The translations under genes were made by a program, and so were the position numbers. The notes below the pieces were generated by a model that worked only from the letters and a program-made list of their open reading frames with translations, ran no database searches and was not told the DNA's origin. A stretch of 64,000 nucleotides of DNA from Virgibacillus doumboii (GTDB lineage Bacteria > Bacillota > Bacilli > Bacillales > Amphibacillaceae). Positions 15,169-24,110 of the stretch are shown here, piece after piece (the first letter of the stretch is position 1; each line of letters opens with the position of its first letter). The stretch spans positions 124,001 to 188,000 of the forward strand of contig NZ_CADCWQ010000001.1 of assembly GCF_902806455.1 (NCBI RefSeq), read 5' to 3'.

Positions 15169-16347
15169 TCATTTAGCAGCTCCTAAATATTCCTCAAGCG
15201 TAATATTCATACGGTCGATTGCATTGGCAGCCTTTCCTCCAACATAACGCAGGTGCCACGGTTCATATTGATAATCGGTTATTTCCGTTTTCCCTTTCGG
15301 ATAGCGTACAATGAAGCCGTATTCCCTGGCATGTTTCTTTATCCATTGCCCTTCATCCGTGTTGGCGAAATCCGTAATTAAACGATAATTGATGTCGGGA
15401 CTCGTTACGTCCATAGTAAGTCCTGTCTGGTGTTCGCTTTCACCTGCCTGGGCACTGAACTGATTAGCGGCTTCCCTGCCGTGTTCACTTGCATTTGCAG
15501 CAAAGATGGCTTCCTGACGGTCATAGGAACGGTAACCTGATTGGGCAAAGAGATCAACTCCATCCTTGTCGGCAGCACGAAACATATCTTCGAGTGCATT
15601 TGCTGCAACCTGGCGCATTTGCCTTTTTGGCAGATCAGCATCAAACGGAAAGCGGACATCAGGTACAACCAGATTTTCAGGGACGTAATCCGCCGGCAGC
15701 CGATTATTTTTATTTACGAGTACTAAAATACTTGACGGATCGGAAACAATCTGGGATTGCTGGTTATTTGTTTTATTTTTCTTTGCGTTGTCGTTCTGTT
15801 CGGTATTCTTTGCCATACCGCTTCCTGGATTTATTCCGATGTCTCCATTAATAGCTTTTTGAATGTATCCTCTCGTTTTTGACCCATAAATACCATCGGT
15901 TTCCAGTGCTGACAACTGTGCCTGAAAGTCTTTTACTACCCAAACCATCGTCCAGTCGAACTCACTGTTAATTGATAAAGAATATCCTATCTTATTTAAT
16001 GCCTGTTGCAATTTTTTTATTTTAGGACCACTGTCACCATGCTCAAGTATGCCTTCAGGGAGCAGCTTCTCTTTGTTGTCATTCCCGGACTGCTTGTTTT
16101 GTTTAGATTCCTCTTTATCATTGTTGTTATTTCCGCTTTTACCTTTGTCATTCGTTTTAGGGGAATCATCCCGGTTATCGGATTCTTTCTCCTTCTTGTC
16201 TGACTGATCTGACTCTGTATTATTTTCTACTTTGGCCTGCTTTGTGCTGCTCTCATTGCTTGCAGTTTGTTCGCCATTACTGCAGGATGCCAAAATCAGA
16301 CAAACAAGGGCTGCGGCAAACAGCAAACATAATTTTTTAAATGACAT
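15169..16347 (-). CDS. Lipoprotein D-alanyl-D-alanine carboxypeptidase (VanY family) with peptidoglycan-binding domain
   Basis: This 392-residue exported protein has a signal peptide ending in a lipobox (LASC, Cys22), so it is probably anchored to the outer face of the membrane. A long polar, low-complexity linker (residues 25-95, rich in Lys/Asp/Asn) leads to a PG_binding_1 domain (about 98-165). A second linker precedes the VanY Zn-peptidase domain, whose ligands appear as SEHQTGLTMDV (His306, Asp313) and EPWHLRYV (His365, with catalytic Glu362). It would trim terminal D-Ala from stem peptides. The start is ATG 16347 with AGGAGGAG. It lies 24 bp downstream of the anti-sigma gene, which suggests cotranscription with the ECF sigma operon. 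Confidence 0.9.
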   Translation of the reverse strand: MSFKKLCLLFAAALVCLILASCSNGEQTASNESSTKQAKVENNTESDQSDKKEKESDNRDDSPKTNDKGKSGNNNNDKEESKQNKQSGNDNKEKLLPEGILEHGDSGPKIKKLQQALNKIGYSLSINSEFDWTMVWVVKDFQAQLSALETDGIYGSKTRGYIQKAINGDIGINPGSGMAKNTEQNDNAKKNKTNNQQSQIVSDPSSILVLVNKNNRLPADYVPENLVVPDVRFPFDADLPKRQMRQVAANALEDMFRAADKDGVDLFAQSGYRSYDRQEAIFAANASEHGREAANQFSAQAGESEHQTGLTMDVTSPDINYRLITDFANTDEGQWIKKHAREYGFIVRYPKGKTEITDYQYEPWHLRYVGGKAANAIDRMNITLEEYLGAAK

Positions 16348-16371
16348 AATCTCCTCCTCTCTATCAATGGA

Positions 16372-17010
16372 TTAGCTGCTTTCTAAACTTTCAACGGTGC
16401 GGTCCTGGATGATCCACTTGTCGTCCTGATATTGATAGGTAATGGTCAATCGAATTTTTCCCGTTAGTTCGCTCTCCTGGGTTTGTGTTAAACGGTATTT
16501 TTTATCACTGATTTTGGTTATCTCATACGCATTATCAAAATTTACTGTAACCGGACCATCACTTTCATTTTTAAATAACTCTTCATCCGTCTCCCGGAAA
16601 AAACGATCCACTTTTTGTACGGCTAAGTCATGACTCATAATTTCACTAAATGCTTTGATCAGTTCCTGCTTTGAATCGTAATTTACTACCCGTAATTGTT
16701 CAGGATCCTGCATGATTAAATTTTCATAGCTATTTTCCAAGTTTTCCAGTGGCGGCTTTTCGGGTGTAACTTTCTGGCTGTCAGCAGTTTGATTCGGCGC
16801 CTCAACAGTTGACTGAAAAGCAATATATACCGGAATCAATAACAAGAACATCAGTGTGACCGCACTCAATATTCGTTTGTTCCAGATGGAAATGGAACGT
16901 TTTCGATTCTTTTTTGAGATCCGCTGCATCACCTGATTACGGCTCTCTTCGGAAAATTTAATCCTGTTCAGTGTGGATTTTTTTGATAATTCATCTAGTC
17001 TTTTATTCAT
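16372..17010 (-). CDS. Probable anti-sigma factor, single-pass membrane protein
   Basis: This 212-residue protein has a basic cytoplasmic N-terminus (residues 1-46), one transmembrane helix (about 47-65) and an extracytoplasmic domain of about 145 residues. That is the topology of ECF anti-sigma factors. No ZAS zinc motif is seen in the N-terminal part. It overlaps the sigma factor gene by 8 bp, so the two are translationally coupled. The extracellular part may sense envelope stress. The role is inferred from context and topology. Confidence 0.7.
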   Translation of the reverse strand: MNKRLDELSKKSTLNRIKFSEESRNQVMQRISKKNRKRSISIWNKRILSAVTLMFLLLIPVYIAFQSTVEAPNQTADSQKVTPEKPPLENLENSYENLIMQDPEQLRVVNYDSKQELIKAFSEIMSHDLAVQKVDRFFRETDEELFKNESDGPVTVNFDNAYEITKISDKKYRLTQTQESELTGKIRLTITYQYQDDKWIIQDRTVESLESS

Positions 17011-17551
17011 TTCCGTCTCCCTCCAGTTTTTCTTTCAACATTAGACGAGCTCTTCTTAATCTTGACGAGACTGTTGGTACCTTCAGATTCAACAATTCAC
17101 TGGTTTCCTGGATTGACAGTTCCTGAAAGTGAAAACAGATGATCACTTCCCGGTATTTAACAGGCAGTGAAAGAATTTGTTCCGTCAGTTCGTCATGCTG
17201 GTCCTTTTTTACAAATTCCGTTTCAGGAGACGGGGTCGTACTTGTGAGCCACTGTGAAAAGTCTACATTCAGACGGAGATGTTTTATCCATCCATTTCGA
17301 AAATGGTCTTTGCACTTATTTACCGCAATACGGAAAATCCATGATTTCACAGCTGACTCTTTTTTCAGATGATGCATTTTCCTGTAGCATTTGATAAAGA
17401 CTTCCTGGGATATATTTTCTGCAGTCTGAATATCCTTGACATAGGAATAAGCAAGTCTGGTGACCTGTGAACCGTATTCAGTCATCAATTCCTGAATCAG
17501 TTGATCCTTGGTGATTTGGTTGTTCTGGTATTGTTCGACAAGCCTATCCAA
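17003..17551 (-). CDS. ECF-type RNA polymerase sigma factor
   Basis: This 182-residue protein has a sigma region 2 (YGSQVTRLAYSYVKDIQTAENISQEVF, then SWIFRIAVNKCKDHFR) and a region 4 helix-turn-helix (LPVKYREVIICFHFQELSIQETSELLNLKVPTVSSRLRRARLML). This is the classic group IV architecture. The start is TTG 17551, with AAGGATGG upstream; no other start lies in frame. An ECF-type promoter (TGAAAT-N16-CGTC) lies just upstream, suggesting positive autoregulation. The operon runs sigma, anti-sigma, VanY lipoprotein, which points to a cell-envelope stress regulon. B. subtilis orthology is not assigned. Confidence 0.9.
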   Translation of the reverse strand: MDRLVEQYQNNQITKDQLIQELMTEYGSQVTRLAYSYVKDIQTAENISQEVFIKCYRKMHHLKKESAVKSWIFRIAVNKCKDHFRNGWIKHLRLNVDFSQWLTSTTPSPETEFVKKDQHDELTEQILSLPVKYREVIICFHFQELSIQETSELLNLKVPTVSSRLRRARLMLKEKLEGDGNE

Positions 17552-17598
17552 CTCTAACCATCCTTCTTCCGCTTAGTTTGTTTGTTCCGTCTGTATAT

Positions 17599-17624
17599 AT
17601 GACGATACAAACGATGAAAAATTT
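17599..17624 (-). promoter_or_regulatory. ECF-type promoter upstream of the sigma operon
   Basis: On the minus strand, -35 TGAAAT (17624-17619), 16-bp spacer, -10 CGTC (17602-17599). This matches the TGAAAC/CGTC style recognised by B. subtilis SigM/SigV/SigW-like factors. Confidence 0.55.
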
Positions 17625-17718
17625 CATTTTCATTTAAATTTTGCAAGGGTTCTATCGTTTGGATCTTAATGATATAATAATTCTGAATATATTTTAAAAT
17701 AAGAGAGGATGCCACGGA

Positions 17719-18333
17719 ATGTTTAAAAAGTTAGCTTCAGATGCATTAGGTTTATCTGACATAGGTAAAATTATTGGCCCGGAGGATTATGACAAAACGG
17801 ATGCGGATGATTATGTCAGACATGAAGATGATGAAAAAATTTATTTTCTGATCAAGACAAAGTCGGATGAATATTGCTTTACCAACCTGGCATTAATTCA
17901 CGTCGATGGGGAAAATGCTGCTTCATCAAAACGTACGTTATATCGCTATCCATATTCCCAATACAAAATTTCCAACGTGCTGCTCGAAACGGCTGGACGG
18001 ATTGATATGGACATTGAAATTAAGTTCTCACTCGGAAATACACCAATGAGTATTGATGTTCATAAAGACGAGATTGATAAACTGAAAGATCTCTATAAAG
18101 CACTGCTTTATATTGCTGAAAAAACGCACGAAAACGAAATTATTTTGGATAAAGCCGAGCAAAGTCTGGATAAGGCCGTAACCGTTCTGCATAACACCAG
18201 AACAGCGGATACAAATCTGTCAGACCAATACAAAGAGCTGACCGAATATGGTTTTTCCTGGCTGAAATCGGTTCGTGAACAGTATCATGAGAAAGATTTC
18301 GGGGGTATTTTTGAGAAATATATTAATAACTGA
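17719..18333 (+). CDS. yvbH: PH-domain protein YvbH
   Basis: This 204-residue protein resembles B. subtilis YvbH along its length, starting MFKKLASDALGLSDIGKII and ending FGGIFEKYINN. The first about 130 residues form a bacterial pleckstrin-homology domain (EKIYFLIKTKSDEYCFTNLALIHVDG, KRTLYRYPYSQYKI, IDMDIEIKFSLG). The C-terminal part is a helical bundle. No signal peptide or membrane segment is seen, so it is probably cytosolic. Its function is unknown. The start is ATG 17719 after AAGAGAGGATG; a terminator follows. Confidence 0.88.
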   Translation: MFKKLASDALGLSDIGKIIGPEDYDKTDADDYVRHEDDEKIYFLIKTKSDEYCFTNLALIHVDGENAASSKRTLYRYPYSQYKISNVLLETAGRIDMDIEIKFSLGNTPMSIDVHKDEIDKLKDLYKALLYIAEKTHENEIILDKAEQSLDKAVTVLHNTRTADTNLSDQYKELTEYGFSWLKSVREQYHEKDFGGIFEKYINN

Positions 18334-18340
18334 TACTTTA

Positions 18341-18383
18341 TAAAGCTGAGCGATGCTTACAAAACCGTTCAGCTTTATTTTTT
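18341..18383 (+). terminator. Terminator after yvbH
   Basis: Stem AAAGCTGAGCG (18342-18352) with CGTTCAGCTTT (18366-18376) closes a 13-nt loop and is followed by ATTTTTTG. Confidence 0.8.
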
Positions 18384-18548
18384 GCCACGCTCCCACTCCA
18401 CCTGCAACAGCCTTCACCTTCGTACGTCTCTACACGGTCACTTCCGCTTTCGTTTATGTTTTTGTTTCCAGTAAACGGGAAAATATAAATCACTATGAAA
18501 TGAAACTATCTTCAAAAAGCTTTATACAGACATGGGTGGTCGTTTAAC

Positions 18549-19679
18549 TTGAAAACAATAACAGTGGGGTTAATTCCTGCTCCTGAACTGCCGGAAACGA
18601 TAGCATCTAAATTAGTGAAAAAATTACCGGTAAAGTTTTCGGAAAACATTGATTCCGATATTAGCTGGGAGGTGGAGGTTGTTCCTGACCAGCTTACCGG
18701 TGCTGCTGGAACAAGTGATGAAATCATCAATAGGGCAGCTGATTTAAAATATGAATATGGCTGGAATTATGCAGTATGTCTGACAGATTTACCTATTTTT
18801 TCAAAAAAAGAAGTGGTACTGGGCCATGTGGACGATGATAAAGGTGTCGCACAAGTCTCTATCCCGGCATTTGGTGCTTTTCCGATGAAAAAAAGGGTAG
18901 ATAAATCGATCATACAAATGGTCAGCGAGTTATATTATCGAGTCAATGGTCATGGCAAGGTTCTTAATGATAATATAGCTGAAAAAAATAATAGACACCT
19001 ACTAAAAAGCGAATTTCGTTTATCTCCAATCCGAAAAATCCATCCAATTGAAAAGAAAGAAAATACTGATGTACATTTTATTGTTATGCCAAGAGTCCAT
19101 GGACGAATAAGGCTATTGTCGGGGATGTCCTATGCGAATCGCCCGTGGACAATCATTCCGGCATTTAAAAGTGTTGTTGCGATAGCATTTGCCACAGGTG
19201 CTTATGGGTTGGTGTTTACCACGCTATGGAACATCAGTGTGGCTTATGGCTATATGCGATTTATCGTAATGATGCTGGCTGCTGTAGCGGGTATGATTAT
19301 TTGGATTATTTTTGCACATAATTTGTGGGAAAAACCTTCAGGCAAAAGTAAACGAAAATTAAGGATGCTGTACAATGCCGCTACAATTGTGACATTGAGC
19401 ACCGCAGTTATCGTTTATTATGTAATGCTGTTTCTCTTATTTCTGGTAGCGGTTGCCTTTTTTGTGCCACCCGAACTATTTGCAGAAGTAGTAGGGCTGA
19501 AAGAGAAAGTGAGTTTTAAACATTATCTTCAATTAACATGGCTTGTTACATCGGTTGCAACTGTTGCAGGTGCGATTGGATCCGGTCTTGAGGATGAAAA
19601 TGCAGTACGGAAGATTATGTATGGTTATCGTCAGCATCAGCGCTACATGGAAATGGAGCATAATGATGATGTTTTTTGA
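18549..19679 (+). CDS. Two-part protein: soluble N-terminal domain plus C-terminal multi-pass membrane domain, unknown
   Basis: This 376-residue protein starts with a soluble domain of about 195 residues (GLIPAPELPETIA, WEVEVVPDQLTGAAG, YAVCLTDLPIF, VSIPAFGAFPMKKR). It continues with about four or five membrane helices (from about residue 203 to 345) and a short charged tail ending MEHNDDVF. Related database proteins are sometimes labelled methylene-tetrahydrofolate dehydrogenase, but no such motif is visible and I do not accept that name. The start is TTG 18549 with a weak GGTGGT site; there is no better in-frame start. It lies just upstream of sodF but is separated by 131 bp. Confidence 0.7.
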   Translation: MKTITVGLIPAPELPETIASKLVKKLPVKFSENIDSDISWEVEVVPDQLTGAAGTSDEIINRAADLKYEYGWNYAVCLTDLPIFSKKEVVLGHVDDDKGVAQVSIPAFGAFPMKKRVDKSIIQMVSELYYRVNGHGKVLNDNIAEKNNRHLLKSEFRLSPIRKIHPIEKKENTDVHFIVMPRVHGRIRLLSGMSYANRPWTIIPAFKSVVAIAFATGAYGLVFTTLWNISVAYGYMRFIVMMLAAVAGMIIWIIFAHNLWEKPSGKSKRKLRMLYNAATIVTLSTAVIVYYVMLFLLFLVAVAFFVPPELFAEVVGLKEKVSFKHYLQLTWLVTSVATVAGAIGSGLEDENAVRKIMYGYRQHQRYMEMEHNDDVF

Positions 19680-19810
19680 TTGGACAATCATTAACAGGTT
19701 ATATATGATGATGCTGATTTCCAAATGACAGCACATGTTACCGATTTGGTTTATACCGCATAAGCTGATGATGGAGATATTTAACCATTTAAAGGAGGAC
19801 ATTTGTTGTC

Positions 19811-20746
19811 ATGTACACAGAATCAGAAGAGTTCAATTGGCTTCATCAACTAATTGATTGGAGTCAGCATTATGAGCGGTTAATTAATGCAAGGTCTGAT
19901 ATAAGACGGAGTGATGGGGAAGAAATGGATGAATTGCTTGGACAATTCAGGCAGCTTCGTCAATCAGCAGAACAGCAACTGCAAAATGGGAAATCCGATA
20001 TAGGCCTAAAGGCAATGAAGTCACTTAATGAAAAAGCTCATCAGCTGCGGGAAAAGTTTACACACTTTCTTGAAGATGAAGAATTTGCAGTTCAGGAAGA
20101 TGACAGAAAGGAAAACAGGGGCGTTCCAATAGGTGAGCATACGCTACCGCCGCTTCCATATGAATATGATGCTTTGGAGCCATATATCAGTGCCGAAATT
20201 ATGCGCCTGCATCATGACAAACACCATAAAGGTTATGTGGATGGATTGAATAAGGCCGAGAAGGAAATGCAGCAGGCCAGAAAAACAGGCGATTTTTCAT
20301 TGATCAGGCATTGGGAAGTTGAAGCGGCATTTAACGGAGCAGGGCATTATCTTCATACTATTTTTTGGGATAATATGAAGCCCGATGGAGGCGGTAAACC
20401 GCGTGGACCAATTATGAAGGAGATTAAACGCACATTTGGTGGCTTTGATGCGTTTAAAAAACATTTCACCAGTGCGGCTGAAAAAGTGCAAAGTGTCGGC
20501 TGGGCAATGCTTGTATGGTCACCACGTTCATGGCGTACCGAAATACTGCAGGCTGAGAAGCATCAAAACCTTTCCCAGCAGGATATGATTCCTTTGCTGG
20601 TACTGGATGTCTGGGAACACGCTTATTATTTGCAATATCACAATAACCGCACCGACTATATTAACGCCTGGTGGAATGTCGTTGACTGGGACAGTGTCAA
20701 CAGGCGTTATGAGGAGGCTCAAAAAGTCAGGTGGCACCCATATTAA
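19811..20746 (+). CDS. sodF: Fe/Mn superoxide dismutase with N-terminal extension (SodF type)
   Basis: The last about 200 residues are an Fe/Mn superoxide dismutase (HTLPPLPYEYDALEPYISAEI start). All four metal ligands are present: His134 (MRLHHDKHHKGYV), His182 (LHTIFWD), Asp266 and His270 (LDVWEHAYY). The first about 105 residues form a helical, charged extension not found in SodA, as in the longer B. subtilis SodF. The enzyme converts superoxide to peroxide and oxygen. The start is ATG 19811, with AAAGGAGG rather far (12 bp) upstream. A terminator with a 13-bp stem follows. Confidence 0.92.
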   Translation: MYTESEEFNWLHQLIDWSQHYERLINARSDIRRSDGEEMDELLGQFRQLRQSAEQQLQNGKSDIGLKAMKSLNEKAHQLREKFTHFLEDEEFAVQEDDRKENRGVPIGEHTLPPLPYEYDALEPYISAEIMRLHHDKHHKGYVDGLNKAEKEMQQARKTGDFSLIRHWEVEAAFNGAGHYLHTIFWDNMKPDGGGKPRGPIMKEIKRTFGGFDAFKKHFTSAAEKVQSVGWAMLVWSPRSWRTEILQAEKHQNLSQQDMIPLLVLDVWEHAYYLQYHNNRTDYINAWWNVVDWDSVNRRYEEAQKVRWHPY

Positions 20747-20759
20747 TTATAACTCTTGT

Positions 20760-20796
20760 AAAAGCTGCATTCTTCTTTGGGGAATGCAGCTTTTGT
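20760..20796 (+). terminator. Terminator after sodF
   Basis: A 13-bp perfect stem (20760-20772 with 20782-20794) ends in a T tract. Confidence 0.85.
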
Positions 20797-20814
20797 CATG
20801 TATTTTATTTAAAA

Positions 20815-20856
20815 TGCAATATATATATTGCAAAATGACGTTGATATGTATATACT
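20815..20856 (+). promoter_or_regulatory. Sigma-A promoter overlapped by an 18-bp palindrome
   Basis: -35 TTGCAA (20828-20833), 17-bp spacer, -10 TATACT (20851-20856). The perfect palindrome TGCAATATATATATTGCA (20815-20832) covers the -35 and is a probable operator for the XRE protein encoded downstream. Confidence 0.7.
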
Positions 20857-20887
20857 ATGCATATAAGAACAAATGGAGGAAACTTAT

Positions 20888-21427
20888 ATGAATCTTTTCC
20901 GTAAGAATAAAGTGAGAGACGAGCGGATTATTAATCTGCAAAATAAAATATACAAGGAAATCTACATCCTTGTAATTATCATCTGTGCAGTGTCCGCTGC
21001 AATAAAAATATATGTGTATGGTATTGGGACTGACAGGGTATATACGGAGATGGTTATTTTGCTTGCGCAGGGGATTTATTTTTCATACCGGTCTGCAAAA
21101 ACAGGGATTTTTTCTGATGAGGTGGAAATGCATGACCGCACGAGTAAAATGTCCATGGAGCGGAAAAACCTGATTATTGGAATGGTAATAGGAGTCGTGC
21201 TTGCACTGGGAATTGCAACGCAAAGTGCCATTCTGTATGGCGAAGGAACCGGGAACACCATCTACAACTTTTTCCTTGTCTTTTTCACTTGCCTCATGAT
21301 GTATGTGCCGTTTTTTGTATTGGTAATTATTATTGGTCATTCATTTATGAAGAAAAAAAGCGACAAAGCCGTGAAAAAGCAGCTTGATGACATGGATGAC
21401 GATGGTGACTCCGATGAAAAACATTAA
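20888..21427 (+). CDS. Membrane protein of an XRE-linked operon (DUF6773-like)
   Basis: This 179-residue protein has a charged N-terminus (MNLFRKNKVRDERIINLQNKIY) followed by four membrane segments (about residues 26-46, 56-70, 92-112 and 124-150) and an acidic/basic cytoplasmic tail. The start of such proteins (DERIxNLQNKIYKEIY) is common in genes that directly precede small XRE regulators in Firmicutes. ATG 20888 is chosen because ATGGAGGA is its ribosome site and the in-frame ATG 20873 would lie inside that site. It overlaps the XRE gene by 14 bp. Function unknown. Confidence 0.75.
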   Translation: MNLFRKNKVRDERIINLQNKIYKEIYILVIIICAVSAAIKIYVYGIGTDRVYTEMVILLAQGIYFSYRSAKTGIFSDEVEMHDRTSKMSMERKNLIIGMVIGVVLALGIATQSAILYGEGTGNTIYNFFLVFFTCLMMYVPFFVLVIIIGHSFMKKKSDKAVKKQLDDMDDDGDSDEKH

Positions 21428-21611
21428 GATGAAAATGGCCCGGGTCGAACACGATTTATCGCAGGAGGAACTGGCAAAAAAGGTAGGTGTATCCAGACAG
21501 ACGATTGGGCTGATTGAACTCGGCAAATATAATCCGACGCTGAGCCTGTGCAAGGCCATTTGCAAAGCATTAGATAAAACGCTGGATGAATTATTTTGGG
21601 ATGAAAATTAA
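21414..21611 (+). CDS. XRE-family HTH regulator (YozG/YgzD type)
   Basis: This 65-residue regulator is a single Cro/C1 helix-turn-helix (MARVEHDLSQEELAKKVGVS, RQTIGLIELGKYNPTLSLC). The in-frame ATG 21384 lies deep in the preceding gene, and ATG 21414 begins the conserved MKNIKMKMAR. It is translationally coupled with the upstream membrane protein and is followed after 20 bp by an ABC exporter, so all four genes may form one operon under the promoter at 20815-20856. Confidence 0.85.
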   Translation: MKNIKMKMARVEHDLSQEELAKKVGVSRQTIGLIELGKYNPTLSLCKAICKALDKTLDELFWDEN

Positions 21612-21631
21612 CAACGAGGGGGAGTTTGAAA

Positions 21632-22552
21632 GTGGAACCTGTATTATCTTTAAAAAATGTCCACAAAAAAATAGGTAAACATCATATTATCGACGATGTT
21701 TCATTCGATGTCTATCCGGGTGAAATCTTCGGGTTTCTTGGTCCAAACGGGGCAGGGAAAACAACGACGATCCGCATGATTGTCGGGCTGACGAATGTAA
21801 CGAAAGGTGACATTACCATCAGCGGGCAAAGTATTGTGAAGGATTTTAAAAAGGCAATTGGCCATGTAGGCACAATTGTGGAAAATCCGGAAATGTACAA
21901 GTACCTGACCGCTGAAAAAAATCTGATTCACTTTGGACGTATGAGCAATAATGTCACAAAGGAAGACATCCAAAAGCGTTTGGAGCTTGTCCGACTGTCA
22001 CACGTAAAGAATGAGAAGGTGCGTAAGTTTTCACTTGGTATGAAGCAGCGGCTGGGGATTGCCCAGGCAATGCTGCACAATCCAGATGTGTTGATTCTTG
22101 ACGAGCCGACAAATGGATTGGATCCGGCCGGTGTTAAGGAAATGCGGGATTATCTGCGGAGAGTGGCAAAAGAAGAGAATGTCGCTATTTTGATCTCCAG
22201 TCATTTGCTGTCTGAGATTGAACTCATCTGTGACCGTTTCGCTATTATTCAGGAAGGCAAAATTGCCAAAGTCGAAAACGTGAAAGAAGAATCCGAAAAA
22301 GCGCTTAGTGCGAGCCATTTCATGCTTGAAACTAACGATGCTGGCAGGGCAAAAGAACTCATTGCTGATAAATTCCCTGCCATCGAAATGGAAATTCAGG
22401 ACGATTATCTGCGTCTACTGGCCACAAAAGAACAAATAGGAGAAGTAATCACATTTTTAATTGGTAATAATGTCATTGTCTATCAATCTATTTTGGAAAA
22501 ACAGTCACTGGAAGAACGCTTTTTTGAAGTGACAAGTGGGGGTGCATCCTAA
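21632..22552 (+). CDS. ABC transporter ATP-binding protein
   Basis: This 306-residue ATPase has Walker A GPNGAGKTT, signature LGMKQRLGIAQAM, Walker B VLILDEPTNGLDPAG, and the H-loop SSHLLSEIE. The C-terminal about 80 residues form the extension usual in bacitracin/lantibiotic-type exporters (BcrA-like). GTG 21632 is preferred to TTG 21626 because the GAGGGGGA site is 9 bp before it. It overlaps the permease gene by 1 bp (TAATG). The substrate is not known. Confidence 0.9.
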   Translation: MEPVLSLKNVHKKIGKHHIIDDVSFDVYPGEIFGFLGPNGAGKTTTIRMIVGLTNVTKGDITISGQSIVKDFKKAIGHVGTIVENPEMYKYLTAEKNLIHFGRMSNNVTKEDIQKRLELVRLSHVKNEKVRKFSLGMKQRLGIAQAMLHNPDVLILDEPTNGLDPAGVKEMRDYLRRVAKEENVAILISSHLLSEIELICDRFAIIQEGKIAKVENVKEESEKALSASHFMLETNDAGRAKELIADKFPAIEMEIQDDYLRLLATKEQIGEVITFLIGNNVIVYQSILEKQSLEERFFEVTSGGAS

Positions 22553-23502
22553 TGTTTTTTAAATTAATTCGTAATGAATGGATGAAGTTATTCAATAAAA
22601 CAAGTACATATGTTATGTGCGGGTTGGTAATATTGGGGATTGCAGTTACTGCGGCTTTTACTTTTTACAATCAGCAGAATGAGCAGTTGCCCGGAGAGGA
22701 ACAATGGCGGGCCGAGCTAACGCAGGAAAATAAAGAGTTAGCTAAACAGGAAAAGGAAACGAACAATCATTATATAGAGAGCCATGCAATCAATCAGCAG
22801 GCTATTAATGATTACAGAATGGAAAATGGTATTTCCCCGTATGAAAAAGAAAATGCCTGGACCTATATGGATACCAATGTGGCTTTGGTGGATCTTATCG
22901 GTGCATTTGTTATTATCGTTGGGGCATCCATCATTTCACATGAATTCAAAAATGGCACAATTAAATTGCTCCTTGTCCGATCAGCATCGAGAGTTCAATT
23001 ACTTGCAGCTAAATTTGTAACCGTAATTCTTTTTGGGCTGTTCCTGCTGCTTCTGCTTTTTGTATGTTCGTTTTCGGTCGGAGGACTATTATTTGGATTT
23101 GATGGAGCGGCGACCCATATATCAGCAAGCGGCGGTGAAGTATACGAATGGTCACGCACACTGTACTTGGGAGTAAGTTATTTATCGAGCAGTGTTACCC
23201 TCTTAATGCTAACAGCACTTGCCTTTATGATCTCGAGTATTTTCAGAAGTGAGGCAATTGCGATTGCTGTTTCGATCGTGCTTTTGTTTATTGGCTCCAT
23301 GGCAACAAATATCCTTGCAGTACTTACCGACTGGGCAAAATATTCACTGTTCGCCAACACGAATCTGAATTTGTATTTTGAGGGCGGTCCAATGGTTGAA
23401 GGGATGACATTGCAATTTTCGATTATTATGCTTGTTGTTTACCTGGCGCTGTTTTTGTCACTGTCCTTTATTATCTTTAAAAAGCGGGATGTCAGTATTT
23501 GA
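22552..23502 (+). CDS. ABC-2 type permease
   Basis: This 316-residue membrane protein starts KLIRNEWMKLFNKTSTYVM, typical of BcrB-like ABC-2 permeases. The first membrane helix (about residues 22-40) is followed by a large extracytoplasmic loop (about 41-105, rich in Glu/Asn). Five more helices follow (about 106-130, 155-180, 205-230, 238-260 and 290-310). It forms the exporter with the preceding ATPase; start and stop overlap by 1 bp. No accessory third subunit follows. Confidence 0.88.
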   Translation: MFFKLIRNEWMKLFNKTSTYVMCGLVILGIAVTAAFTFYNQQNEQLPGEEQWRAELTQENKELAKQEKETNNHYIESHAINQQAINDYRMENGISPYEKENAWTYMDTNVALVDLIGAFVIIVGASIISHEFKNGTIKLLLVRSASRVQLLAAKFVTVILFGLFLLLLLFVCSFSVGGLLFGFDGAATHISASGGEVYEWSRTLYLGVSYLSSSVTLLMLTALAFMISSIFRSEAIAIAVSIVLLFIGSMATNILAVLTDWAKYSLFANTNLNLYFEGGPMVEGMTLQFSIIMLVVYLALFLSLSFIIFKKRDVSI

Positions 23503-23529
23503 TTTTAGAAAAGGTTGAGGGGGTTTCGA

Positions 23530-24075
23530 ATGGAAACAAAAATCGTTGTCGGTGCCGGCGATTATAATAACAACCCTGGCTGGGTGCATACAAACGATGA
23601 TGAGTTGGATTTGCTTAACGAAAAAACTTGGCAAAATCGGTTTAAAGAAAATTCTATTTCAGTTATTTTGGCAGAACATGTTTGGGAGCACCTTACTTAT
23701 GATGAAGGGTTGGAAGCGGCAAGGCGCTGCCATAAATATTTAAAACAGGATGGCTATATCCGCTGCGCTGTGCCGGATGGATATTTTCCGGATGAAGACT
23801 ATCAAAATACAATCCAAATCGGTGGTCCGGGGCCAATAGATCATCCGGCTGCCAGTCATAAAATTGTATATAACTATAACACATTAACGAATCTCTTTGA
23901 GAATGCCGGATTTGAAGTGAACCTGCTGGAATACTGCGATGAAAATGGCTGCTTCCATTATATTGATTGGGATCAACAGGATGGAGTCATTTTCCGCTCC
24001 AAAGAAGTTGATCCCAGAAATCAGGGGGCTGTGGTCAGGTTTCCATCCTTGATTTTAGACGCTATTAAAGGATAA
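23530..24075 (+). CDS. Class I SAM-dependent methyltransferase-like protein
   Basis: This 181-residue protein resembles small predicted methyltransferases. It has IVVGAGDYNNNPGWVHT (a shortened motif I), VILAEHVWEHLTYDEGLEAARRCHKYLKQDGYIRCAVPDG (motif post-II to III) and a C-terminal ENAGFEVNLLEYCDENG. Relatives start at this METK, so ATG 23530 with GAGGGGGT upstream is used. The substrate is not identified. Confidence 0.75.
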   Translation: METKIVVGAGDYNNNPGWVHTNDDELDLLNEKTWQNRFKENSISVILAEHVWEHLTYDEGLEAARRCHKYLKQDGYIRCAVPDGYFPDEDYQNTIQIGGPGPIDHPAASHKIVYNYNTLTNLFENAGFEVNLLEYCDENGCFHYIDWDQQDGVIFRSKEVDPRNQGAVVRFPSLILDAIKG

Positions 24076-24110
24076 TGTAAGAATAATAATTTATCGAAGG
24101 GCGAAGCGAA

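Noticed and set aside
15489..15851. Plus-strand 120-codon open frame inside the VanY-type gene
   Set aside because: Antisense shadow of the carboxypeptidase coding sequence.
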